DNA of 64,000 nucleotides from Chlorops oryzae (lineage: Eukaryota > Arthropoda > Insecta > Diptera > Chloropidae), in the NCBI GenBank assembly GCA_020466095.1, contig CM035807.1, forward strand, positions 28,415,105 through 28,479,104, in the 5' to 3' direction. The notes beneath the pieces were generated by a model. That model worked only from the letters and a program-made list of their open reading frames with translations, did not search any database and was not told the origin of the DNA. A program made the translations under genes and the position numbers. This document shows, piece after piece, positions 36,010-47,129 of the stretch; the stretch's first letter is position 1; the number at the start of each line of letters is the position of its first letter.

Positions 36010-36945
36010 AATCATAACATTTTGTGGACACAAAATCTCACCTGTAATCTGTCACGATCGAGCATTGCGAATGAGTTCTAATGAGTCTTGGAGAAACGTA
36101 ATCAAATTTTTTGTACAGTGAAAACTCTACTGTGGACATATCTATTTAGGGTTCGATTTTTAAATTTATTCATCTCGCATATCCGTTCTAATTTTCCGCT
36201 ACCGCCACTGTCCACACATGGAATTTTCGACTTGAGTGGTATGAATCAGAATATACCTTTACTATTATCGACCATAAAACCGATTAGATATACTTTTTGT
36301 TTTTGTTTTTGTTTTGTATCATTTGGGAATAACCCCACTGTACACATAATGCGACCTGTCTATCTGCCCTTTCTCTTTGGTTTTTTTCCATTTTTTTTTT
36401 TTTTGAGAAGTGATTGTTTTGCGCAGAAAAGCATTTCACGGGCGTATCAATTAGACATCACGAATTGAAAGTTGTTAATTAGAAGGCAGCTTTATGATAA
36501 TTAGAAGCTTAAAATTTGCTGTAGCGAATAAATATTTTTAGTTTTACGTTTTCTCTGCGGGCTTCAATAGAACCGAATTCGAGCAAAATATACTTCGAAT
36601 TATTATTTGATGAATATATATATTTTCGATTTAGTTTGGAAAATGTCTTACGGATTTAGTCCAGCCCCGCTTTGCTCAGAGGTCATGCTCACTTTGGATC
36701 ATCTCTCTTAGCTAATCGGAATAGAGTTTTTAAAGATTTAATTCAATTGAATTTCTCATTGATTCATTCATGCAATAAAACTCTTTCACACTTTCACGGT
36801 GCATTGTCGGAGACTTTCCATTCATACAATCAATGAAGTGAGTATATAGGTTGCATTTATCAACTGGTTTCGTCGACTTTAAATGGCTTTAAAGAAGCTC
36901 CCAATTAGAGAATTTTTTGAGATTTGTAATAATAAAATAATTTTT
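36010..36945. other. Gene-free stretch upstream of the Tyr/Gly-rich gene
   Basis: The first few hundred bases are the likely regulatory region of the minus-strand gene at 35901. No coding frame of interest. Confidence 0.4.
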
Positions 36946-36949
36946 TTTT

Positions 36950-38500
36950 AAAATCAATCTATCTCGATTTTGCCATTCATGTCAAAGGCTTTAGAAAGGA
37001 TCATGCATACCCAAATTACTCAGTACTTATCATCAAGATCCCTTTTGACAGATAAGCAGTCAGGCTTCAGACGTAATCGTAGCTGTGTGTCTGTTATTAT
37101 TAATGTAGTTGAGGATATTCGCGCTGCACTTGAAAACAATGAAGTTTCTGTTTTATGTCTTCTCGATCATTCGAAGGCCTTTGACAAAGTTGATACTAGT
37201 ATTGCCTGTCTAAAACTTAATCGAAATTCAACTTCTCTTCTTATGCAACGGGCCTATTAAAGTCATATTTAACCGAAAGATCTCAATCTGTTTGTGTTGG
37301 GATTTTAAGTCAAATTACTTCTGCCTCTGACAAGTGGTGTCCCTCAAGGATCAATTCTTGGCCCCTTGCTATTTAACACATATATCAACGATCTTCCTTC
37401 TGTATTGAAAAATTGCGATATCCATATGTATGCTGATGATGTGCAGCTTATCCAAAGGTGTAAACTTAATGAGCTAAATCTGGGAATTTCATTCCTTAAC
37501 GATGATCTGGAAAAACTGTCACGTTGGGCATCTCAGAATTCTCTTGAGAATCAATGCCAGAAAGTCTAAGTGTCTCATAATTGGCAAGCGTCCTGTCTGA
37601 TCTTTTGATGCTCCTAACATTAAACTTGGCAGTTCTGTAATTGAATTTTCTGAAACAGCTAAAAATTTGGGTATCATCTTCAACCGCAATCTTTCATGGA
37701 GTAATCATTTTCCGCTGCAAGCTAAAGTCTACGGTCTTCTCCGATCTTTATGGGTCATGCAATAACCAAACTCCGCAATAACATTCGCCTACTCCTGGGA
37801 AAGACATATCTTGTACCAGTTCTGCTATATGGCGCCGAAATATTCGCTAACTGCGAATACGAAAACATGAGAAAGCTGAATGTAGCTTTTAACAACATAG
37901 CAAGTATATCTTTAACCTTAGAAGAACCGACCATGTGTCTGAATATAGTCGCCTAATATTTGGTCTTAGCTTTAAAAATTTGCTTAAATTTCGAACCGTT
38001 CTATTTCTTCATCGATATATATATATACAAGAGAACCCTCTTATTTGTACAGCAAGCTAAGATTCACCCACTCTCCTCGCAACCTCGATATTATTCCCTT
38101 TTGGCATCGCTTGCGTTTATCTGAAAGGCAATTTTTTCTTTTCTCTGTGCAGCTCTGGAACTCACTACCATCGAATATTCAGTTTACAGCAAACGTCGAT
38201 AAGTTTAAAAAATTGGCAAAAAGTTTTCTTGAGAGTACTTACATTTAAGTTATTGATTGTTATTTTTCTTCATATATGTATGAAATTCCACTCTTCACAT
38301 TTTAGAGCTTATGAAATTTCAATTACTTTTATTGCATATGTAGATATCTGCACATAGTTCCTTTTCTCTTCTTGCTCTTTCTTCTTTCTATTGAAATTTT
38401 TTTTTTTTGCTTTCTAAATTTCTTTGCATCACCTACACAATTTTAAGACCTTGTCTTCCTGTGTAGGATTCAACATTTCAAATAAATAAAAAAAATTTTA
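36950..38500 (+). mobile_element. 5'-truncated LINE (non-LTR retrotransposon) remnant
   Basis: Translated pieces in three frames give the reverse transcriptase in order: PFMSKALERI, KQSGFRRNRSC, LLDHSKAFDKVD, SGVPQGSILGPLLF, YADDVQL (active site), then a C-terminal part with LFLHRY and LWNSLPSNIQF ending at the TAA near 38248. Stops and frameshifts at about 37258, 37310, 37560, 37600, 37765 and 37955 show it is dead. A 3' UTR of about 240 bp and an A-rich tail at 38480-38515 follow. The LWNSLPS tail and RT motifs resemble the CR1/L2 and Jockey groups; endonuclease and ORF1 are absent. Confidence 0.88.
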
Positions 38501-38515
38501 AAATAAAAAAAATTT

Positions 38516-39280
38516 TCTCTCCGGCGTCAATCGTAATATCATATTACTAATATGTATTCTAAAAAATTTTAAAAATCCCCTTGAGGAACTGCGGGTCTAC
38601 ACATCTCTCTGTATATCTCTCTCCATCACACACATAAAAACTGGCTACGAAAAATTCCAATTAATGGCGTTTGTTAAACTCGATTCATCGGGTTTTTAAT
38701 TGTCGCAATTAAAAATTTCAAACAAAACACGAAATTCGGAAAAAGTTCGTAATATTAAATTTTGAACAAAAATTTGGTTGATTATTTTGTTGTATTAAAT
38801 ACCAAAAGTATTAAAACTTGACAAAACTTTTGTTTGAAATTTTTGAAAGTGCATATAAATATTTTTCTAAAAATCTCATTAGCTTTATGCGGACTTACAT
38901 ACAAGAAGGGACAAATTAATCAAAAATTAGCTCACATATCGCACCTTTGCTAATAAGTCGGCACAACTCAAAATTTTTTTAAATCAATTTTTTTATGTTC
39001 GATTGCAATTTTCTGTGAGAAACCCAACTCCCAGAAAATTAACGTTTATATTGACTGATGCAGCAGTCGATTGAGAGTAATATAGTTAGAAAAAATATTA
39101 TTTTTCCTTAGTTTCATGAGAACGCAGATTAAAAGCAATTTTATTCCTTTGGAAGTGGATGTTATATGTATAATGTAAATATTTTGTAAATGTTCACTCA
39201 AATTTTTATTATGGACTATTAATGTAGCATATTTTTCTTTTTTATTTATTTCAAATAATTGGTTGATTTTTATTAATACC
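38516..39280. other. Gene-free stretch
   Basis: AT-rich; nothing recognised. Confidence 0.5.
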
Positions 39281-39393
39281 TTTGGTTGTTGATATTACAA
39301 ATCGTTTGTTAAAATATTTCATTGAGTGTTAATATTTTTGGTTGTTGATATTACAAATCGTTGTTTGAAAATGTTTATTGAGTGTTAATACTT
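39281..39393. repeat. Two tandem copies of a 56-bp unit
   Basis: TTTGGTTGTTGATATTACAA starts at 39281 and again at 39337; both units end with ATTGAGTGTTAATA. Only a few differences, so a recent local duplication. Confidence 0.85.
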
Positions 39394-39399
39394 CGAGTA

Positions 39400-41045
39400 A
39401 TTGTCCCAATTAAACGATTTGTTAATATAACAAAAATTGTGATAGGCTCAGTTTTAACAACAAATTTGTTATATTGATTAAAAAATTGGTTGTATTTACG
39501 CTCAAAAATTTTTCTGTGCACATTATTCACTTTCAATATTATTTCAATACATATATGTATATGTATTTACATAAATATTCATCGAATTAAAGTAGTAGAT
39601 GCGCAGTAGCTAGACTGAAGCAAATCTGTTATTTTTTAAACCATAAGTAGAACAGCCGCCCTACACAACTTGTTGTTGCTTGTGTTGCCTCTGTGGTGTA
39701 TTCACCATTGGTCGGCGTTAAACAAACTTTGAATGAGTGATGCAATTGAAAAATTCTAAAAATTTTTGACAAATAATTATATTTAATTATCAATATTTTG
39801 CACCTTTCAGCATTATTTTTTTTATTTAAACAAAAAATAAATATAATAAACAATAGTCTTATGTATCGTCGTTTACGTATTAGCATAACGTGACCAGGTT
39901 TTTCGACTTTCTCCGATTTGATCCGATTTGTCAAGGTTTGGATTAAAAAATCTGAACTTCCCATCTCGCCTCATAGAAAAATATGCTCCGCTAAGCTTGT
40001 TGTGCAAAAAGCTCGTGAGTTTTGTAAGCGGAAATTTGTACGCATGGAGTTGATTGGAACTGGTTTCAAATGTTTGCAGGTGTTAAATATTTTCCTGTGC
40101 TTTGGGTATTCAGCTATAAAAATTATGTGCGAAATATAAATTAATTTTTTTTATTATTATTTATAGATCATTGGAATATGTTGAAGGGGTAATTCTCATG
40201 TGAGCCCTTTTAAAAATCGTTTATTTTTTCTTCCATATTTCAATAGTAAAACCTATTGAGAATATGTTGTGCAAAAATCAGACCGAACATTCAAGTATTA
40301 ATATAGTTATAGCTCATAATCGCTGACGCGCCCGACATGTGCTGATCTTGAGACGTTAAAGGCTTTTTCTTGAAACTTAATTTTCTAGAACGGTCAATGT
40401 CCTACACCCATAAACAAAACTACTTATTAAATCATGGAAAACTATTGAACTTTAATCGTGAATACATCCTAGATGCGATATTTTATCAAAATGATGTTTC
40501 AGAAAGAAATGCTTGGTAGTCTTTGGGGTTCACTTTGGGACCAATTCAGAATACGTGTTTTTAACTCTAATTTTCTGGTATGAAACCATAACTGTAACTA
40601 TAAAAACTAATGATGCAGTTTAGATTGTAAAATTTAGAAAAAATCGCTTTCGATTATCAAGACCTGCATAGTATATAAAGTCCGAGTGTTGTGAAGCATA
40701 TAATTGAAGCAATAATCGATTGATAATGGATTTATTTTCATTTCTTCGCAAACCTATTTAAATGCCATTTTCGTTTGTTTTCTAAGTTTATAAAATAACA
40801 GGTAACAGTATTCTTTAAAAATATTCCTTCCGAATGGCAGGTAAAATTCACCATGCAAAAAATAACAGCTTGCTTCGTTCAACTTCAACTACAAAGGGGA
40901 ATTGCCAAATGAATCGAAGAGCAAAATTGACTTAGTTTAAGCAGTGAAAATCAAATAATTGACCTGGTCCTTTTTACATGAGAAGTTGCGATCGGAGGAG
41001 AAGTATTTTATTTGCAACTCAGCAAGTTTCCAATCTCAATGTTGA
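39400..41045. other. Gene-free stretch
   Basis: No gene recognised. The frames at 39629 (minus) and 39918 (plus) overlap one another and have no domain. Confidence 0.45.
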
Positions 41046-41059
41046 TTCGACTTATGCCA

Positions 41060-43085
41060 CTGAGTCTGGCCAGGAAAGATCAGGCTGTCATTCGATCCAA
41101 AATATCTACTTCTCCTCCTCACCGATTGCTACGATTGCTCGTTAATAAAAGACATGGTCGCATTCATAAAATAGTCTAATATCCACGAAGAGAGAATGTT
41201 AACTAGAAGCATGCCTTCCTGTATGGAATCATTCAAACGGGAATATTTCGGCCTAAGTGTGTCCCAATTTCCTAAATTGTGGTGGCATCCACCCTAACCT
41301 AATCCTTACCTTGAACGCTATCATTATTACATGTATATTCAATTATAGTCTTCATTTTGGAGGTGCATTCAGAAGAAAATGACCGATAATTTCTTTATTT
41401 CTTTCCTGTTTTGACATGATCGTTTTGCATCATAAAGTTGGCATTGATAAGCCTCCGGCAATGACACATAGAATCGATCTTAGGTTTGTAATGCACTTCA
41501 ATTTCTAATAAAAAGTGCAACCTTCAATGTATGATTGCAGGTCAAAATTTGAAGTTCTTAAAGCCTCAAATAGTATTGTAGATGATATAGAAAGATCTTA
41601 TTTACGAAGTCTGAAACTTTTGACCTTAAAAGAATTGTGAGAAAAAATCTGGAAAGAAAAAGGGAATTTCGCATGTATTAATGATAAAAGCTGACTGTTT
41701 TCCTTAATTGAGGAAAAATACAGTGGAAGCAGAAAGAGCTGGAGGTTATGAAGGGAAAGGGAGTCTATGCGAAGACTCTGAACCATTAAAAGGAAAATGA
41801 ACAAAAATTGGGTATAATGGTGGGCATGAGAAAGTATATAGGAGCGTAGAGTGAAAGTTTTGTGAGAGAGAGGACGGATGAAGGGTGCAGTAGAGAGTTT
41901 GGGGTCCCGAAAGAGGTTGGTTCCTGAGCGAAAAGAGCGATCAGGATAAAGGAAGTTCAAAAATTGATTGGTTGAGATGACGTAAGAGATTGAAGGGTAT
42001 GATGGAAGAAGACAAAATTTAGGGCTGTAGAAGAAAAAGGAAGGTGTGGCATGAGATTAAGGTGGCAGAATTTGGAGATGAATAAAGGTTGGGTGAAGGA
42101 ATAGGGTGCGAAGAGTAATTGACAGAGTAAGAGGTGAAAAGGGTTGAATGAGTGAGAGGTGTTGTGAGAGAGTAGAGGGTGGAGAAGAGAGAGGTAGTAA
42201 GGAGAAGGGTGAGAGGAAGGAGAGGGTGAGAGAGAGAGTAGAGTTGAGATGATAGAGAGGTCTGAGTCCAACGAAGAGTGGTGAGTGAGAGGAGGTGAAC
42301 GATCGAGAGGGTGAGAGAGAGAGGAGAGAGTGGGTTGAGAGAGAGATAAAAGAGGCTGTGAGGGAGATTTTGGGAAGAGAGAGAATGAGAAAGAATTTAA
42401 AATTATGATTACCTTTGATTAAGGAAAACATAAAATGTACTTATTAAATGTGTATGAAAAATTTGGAGCATTTTCCAATGGTGAATTTTACTTCGCTTTG
42501 GATAAGAATGCTTAGTTTCCAGGCAAAACGGATGAGTGCAATTCGAAGAAGTAGAAATTTTTCCTAACAAAAGATCTTACGTGCAAATGTAGCCAGAAAG
42601 TATTGAGAACGATGTGCAAAAAGTTCATGCGTTAATGTGAATTGCATTTACACTACGATATTCGCAGATAATGCCCAGCGACTTTTTCTATACGAAAATT
42701 TCAGTACAGAACAAAAGATACATGCATAGAAAAAATTTGAGTGCAATATAGAGGTGAACTTTAATCCGAAACTTAGGCTATTTAAATGAGGCTGAAAAAC
42801 TCGGAAAGGAGTATAAACGAAAATTGGATCTAAAAATATTAGAAGAGTGTTATGAAATTGTTAAGCATTTGAATCGTGAACTATTTGAATTAATAGAAAA
42901 CATATTTTGAAAGAGAAAATTGTTTTATTACTTTCTTTTAGAAAGGAATTGATTGAGCCTTTCCAAGAACCGGAATGTTATGTGCCATAATAAGATAAAA
43001 TTTGTATCATTTCTTAACGCTTTCAAAAAAATTACTGCTGAATAGAAGAAATGTTGTAACTTGGGATGTAAAATGGCTACTAGGA
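41060..43085 (-). pseudogene. Decayed copy of the microprotein locus
   Basis: 41060-41160 on the minus strand matches exon 2 of the microprotein gene (shared AACGAGCAATCG, then RRR codons and a GAATGACAGCC-like end), but has an in-frame TAG and several indels and has lost the hydrophobic segment. 43030-43080 matches exon 1 (shared ATCCCAAGT and the upstream CACGTCCTAGTAGCCAT), but its ATG has become ATT and the donor GTAAGG is lost. The intron-equivalent is longer and holds a purine-rich tract. Confidence 0.5.
41870..42420. repeat. Purine-rich tract of ~550 bp
   Basis: The plus strand is almost entirely A and G, dominated by GAGAGAG, GGTGAG and GAAGAG; the minus strand therefore gives long S/L-rich frames that are not genes. 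Such polypurine tracts can adopt triplex (H-DNA) structures. Confidence 0.8.
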
Positions 43086-45850
43086 CGTGGAAAAAATGCA
43101 GTTTTAAATTGCACGTTAGCGTTACCTGAAAAGAGTCCGAATGAATGGAAGCACTGAAGGATCTTAAACAGAAAAGTTTGAAGTTTAATAAAACCCAATG
43201 ATAAATTTTCACGTCTTGGCTCTAAAACAACTTTAGTGAATGGAGAATCTCAAAAATTTAAGGACCTGTTGTTAGCTGATTATTAAATGGATGACAACTA
43301 AACTTGTTTTTGCAAAAATTAAACTATCAAGTCTTTTTGAACTATCTGCAGTAGGCAAAGAAATTTGCCGCATTTTAGGACGCATTAGCATATGTGGAAT
43401 GACAGAATCGAGCATTTGTGAAATTTTTCCTAAATGGAACCCGAAATTAATCTTCTATTCAATGATATACTTCAATTCATAGAAAGAATCACCTGAATTT
43501 AATTAACAACAATTCATTTGCAATTACGGAACAGCTCTTTACCATCCATTTGCTTATCATACAGGATAAGAATTTCTAAGGACCTTACCTGTACTTGAAA
43601 GATTTCTGTTGAACTTGGTACAGTACGCTCTTTTGATAATTCAGTAAATTAGACACCGAAGACAGTTCGGATATAAACAATTTAGATATTTTTTGTTGCC
43701 TGACCTTGTTTCAGACCTTAAAATAAATGAAATTGATGCATTTTGGCACTCTAATACTCTTCGATTACTTGCCAGCTGTTAAATGGACACCATACTTGCG
43801 GATACTATGGTCGCCATTAATCGTTATTGTAACGTAATTGAACTTTATGCTTTAGCATCTCAATATTAGTTCGTCTTTCCTTTGCTGAAAAACTTGTGTC
43901 CGATGGCCAGGCATAAGACGGCTGTCAGTCCGAATGCCAAAATAATCAAACGTAGCATTCTTCTTCGATTCTTCGATTGCTCGTTAAAGAATTGAAATTG
44001 ATTGGACGCCATTGCCAAAATTACCTAAAAAAAAAAGAAAATGTAAACAATGTCCTGGCGCTTTTTATGGAGAATATTCGAAGAATATTTTTTTTCGCCC
44101 TCCAGTTTCCAAATTTCCAAGCGATTGAATTCGATTAATCATGATCTAAATAGGAAATGACGCCTTCATTTAGTATAAAATACGTAAGTTAATTATATCC
44201 TTGCTTTGATGAGTCTCATTAAAAAAAAAAAAAAAAAAAAAGAAAGGACGATGAATGTTTAAAAAGTAGTTTCTTTTGTGTGTATTGGAAATCCTTTCCA
44301 AATCGAAATAGTTTCGGAAATAGATAGACTGCGTGACAATGACAATTTGAGGTAATATCTGGTGTTGGTGGTCTTTTCTATCCTATCCTTCATTCCTTTC
44401 CTCTTTTGGGACCGAACCATCTGTTACCCTCACCATGTTATTTATTAATATACCAAATTTATATAGAGAAAAAGATTTTCTTCTAATCTATTTGTTTTGA
44501 TTTGAGGTCGATATGCACGAAAGTGCTTCATTGTACCTCCGAGGTCGACCACATTCAGAAAACAAAATACGATACTTCAAGGGTCTTGTGTGCCCCTTGC
44601 AAATCGAACAAAAAGGGACCTCGATTGTATGGGTTGCAGGCCAATGAAGTCTCCTTAAAGGAGGCCCCAAAATAGTATGGTAAGATGACATAAAAGAAGA
44701 TCTTAACGCAGAAAAGTCTATGCGAAACTTTTGCACCATATAAAAGAAAATAGAGAAAAATACTCCCTGGCTATAATAAGAAAAGCGGGGATTGACATGC
44801 AAATATAAAAGGCCTGAACTTTGTCCGATTAATTGAGGGAGAGAAAGTGTGAGAGACGAGGAACCGATGGGAGGTTTTATAAAAGCACCTTACCTGCTGT
44901 GAAGCTGTGTGTGTACACTTGGGATCGTCAAACATGGCTACTAGGACGTGGCAAAAATGCAGTTTTAAATTGCCACGCTTAGCCGTTACCTGAAACGATG
45001 TCCGAATGAATGGAAGCACTGAAGGATCTTAAACAGAAAAGATTGAATTAATAAAAGCCAAGTGAAAATTTTCACGTTCTTGTCCTTCTAAAACCAACTT
45101 TATCGTGCAATGGAGAATCTCAAAAATTTAAAGGACCTGTTGTTAGCTGATTATTAAATGAGATGACAAGCTTAAACCTCTGTTTTTTGGCCAAAAGATT
45201 AAACTATCAAGTGATTTTAATTGAACCGTATCTGCAACGTAGTGCAAATGGAAATGAAGATCATTTATAAGGTCGCAATTAAAAAAGCCATAGCTGGTGG
45301 GAATGACTGGACTGCAGGAAGGACATTTCGTGCAAAAATGGCTATGCGACGTGAAAAATTTAGGACCTTCGAAATTAAATCTGATCAACTCTGCCAATGA
45401 TTTAAGCTCTCAATTAAATAGAAACAAATCACATGAAATTTAATTAACAACAAATTCCATTTGCCCATACATTGTACGGGAACAGAACTGCAGATGGACC
45501 ATCCAATTTTAGGACTGTATGACATCATTACAGGATTCACAGAATTCTAAGAACCTACATCATGAACAATACTTGAATTGAATTATAACTTCTGCATACG
45601 GAAGACCTCTTTTCATCGTTATATAGTAAGGAATTACAGAATTCAGGAAGACAGTTCGTGATTATGATATCTTGAATTGTAATATCTTTTTGTATGCCCT
45701 GACTCTTGATGTCATAGACCTTAAAATTAATGATGAATTTATTCCGATGCATTTTGCGCACTAAATATCTTCGATTACTTGCCAGCTGTTTAATATCTGG
45801 ACACCATACTTGCTGATAGGTACCTAACTTGGATACTAATGGTGCCATTA
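43078..45850. repeat. Tandem direct duplication, about 1.9-kb period
   Basis: 43078-43880 is repeated at 44938-45850 in the same order. Shared words include CTACTAGGACGTGG, GAATGAATGGAAGCACTGAA, TGGAGAATCTCAAAAATTTA and CTTCGATTACTTGCCAGCTG. Differences are dominated by one-base indels. The unit holds the region upstream of the microprotein gene. Traces of exon 2 near 45920-45960 hint at a third unit. Confidence 0.75.
43866..44935 (-). CDS. Candidate 66-residue single-pass membrane microprotein
   Basis: Exon 1 runs 44935-44894 (ATG in GCCATG context, donor CAG|GTAAGG) and exon 2 runs 44024-43866 (acceptor with a 14-nt pyrimidine run and AG, ending TAA). Both junctions are phase 0 and the sum is 201 nt. 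The product starts MFDDPKCTHTASQQ, continues with a polar, Gln-rich part and the basic KNRRR, then a hydrophobic stretch LRLIILAFGLTAVLCLAIG of membrane-span length, and ends with basic FFSKGKTN. The positive side before the span suggests N-terminus in the cytosol or matrix. I do not recognise the family. An alternative start is the ATG at 44012 in exon 2 (48 residues). Flanking decayed copies suggest that this copy alone was kept. Confidence 0.42.
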
Positions 45851-45959
45851 ATTTTTTATTATAAGTTATATTTGAGATTAATTTGAATGATTTAATTTAC
45901 CTTTACTGAGTTCTTGTCCTCTTGACTTGAAAAACTTGCATGTACCGATTTTGACATTT

Positions 45960-47035
45960 GGCTTATTTCTAATTCTCCTCTGTTCTGTGTGTCGATTCTT
46001 TTAAAATTATTTATTTTTACTAATTTATGAAAAAATGAGTTTAAATATTTAAATTTTAGATTTTTAAGGTGTTAAGATAGCAGAGGCATAGAAAATTAAC
46101 CACAATCTGAAAAAATTGTCAATCGAACATGTGAAATGGCAAACAAAAATTCTAGCGAAGTGGTTGGATAATACGGAGTACCTGAATTCAATGTGTATTT
46201 ATTGTTAGTAGAAATCGTAATTTGGTTATATGAATGTCATTTTTAATAAAATAATCTTTATTTAAGTTAAACAAGCATAAATTGATGTAGACCTCATGTA
46301 TAAGTTTTAAATTCAGACCTATAATATGTAGAAAGTGTTATTCGACCTTCCTATCTCTTTGATTCTGACTTAAATTTAATGCTGAATGTTTTAACGGAGA
46401 ATACCTTTATATGTAATTTGATTTGGTATATTTTTGGTGGTCATAACCATCCGATATAAAAAAAGGATTTGTGTACTGCTCGTGCCAAATATATTTCAAT
46501 TAGAAAAAAAAAACATTATACAAATCGGTTACGAAATACTCGAGATAATGGTACTGAACCGATTGTTGTTCGCAAATGTATTCATCCTCAAATCACAGCA
46601 CGTGAGAATTTACAACGAGACGGATTATAAAAGCTTTTTTAATTATTTTTCAGGAATCTATCCATACTTTTTGAACCATATGCATACTCAGCTTAGCATG
46701 ACGTCTATAATTCTCATTTGGTCTATAAAATTATACACATAAGACTCGCAGAATTTCTGTAAATTTTTCAAGAAGTGGGAAGGGGATGTGCAAGCTTGTC
46801 TGAATTATGGTTTTTTTTTCCTTAGGGCAGTAACAGTGATGCCGGATTGTGGGGTTTTTCACTTGAACATGGGGAAAGTGGACTTTTTTTTTTCAAAATA
46901 TGGGTATTTTACACCGAAATTTTTGCTACACCCTAATACAAATAGAGGCATTTTTAGGATTCTGTCAATTTCAAAAAAAAAACCCTCTTTCACCTCCAGC
47001 AACAACTTTCCAAAGCTAAAGTAAATGTCAATGAA
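45960..47035. other. Gene-free stretch
   Basis: No gene recognised; frames at 46434 and 46788 (plus) have no domain. Confidence 0.45.
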
Positions 47036-47039
47036 TCAA

Positions 47040-47126
47040 AACTATCGATAGTCGCTAAAAAAAAACCATCGATGTTTTCGATATTTTGAAACCATCGATA
47101 GTGCTATCGATTGTTTCTTCAGCTCT
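47040..47126. repeat. Cluster of ATCGAT inverted words
   Basis: Four to five copies of (T)ATCGAT with flanking AAACCATCGAT appear in 80 bp, ending in CAGCTCTA, as at 3712-3745. Likely an end of the same repeat family as 3517-3745. Confidence 0.5.
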
Positions 47127-47129
47127 ATT

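Noticed and set aside
41598..42431. Three overlapping minus-strand frames of 104 to 124 codons rich in S and L
   Set aside because: They are the complement of a polypurine tract; low-complexity translation, no conserved motif.
44488..44802. 104-codon minus-strand frame with CSICK and CGRP words
   Set aside because: It lies in the intron of the candidate microprotein gene; the cysteines do not form a known domain and no splice chain joins it.
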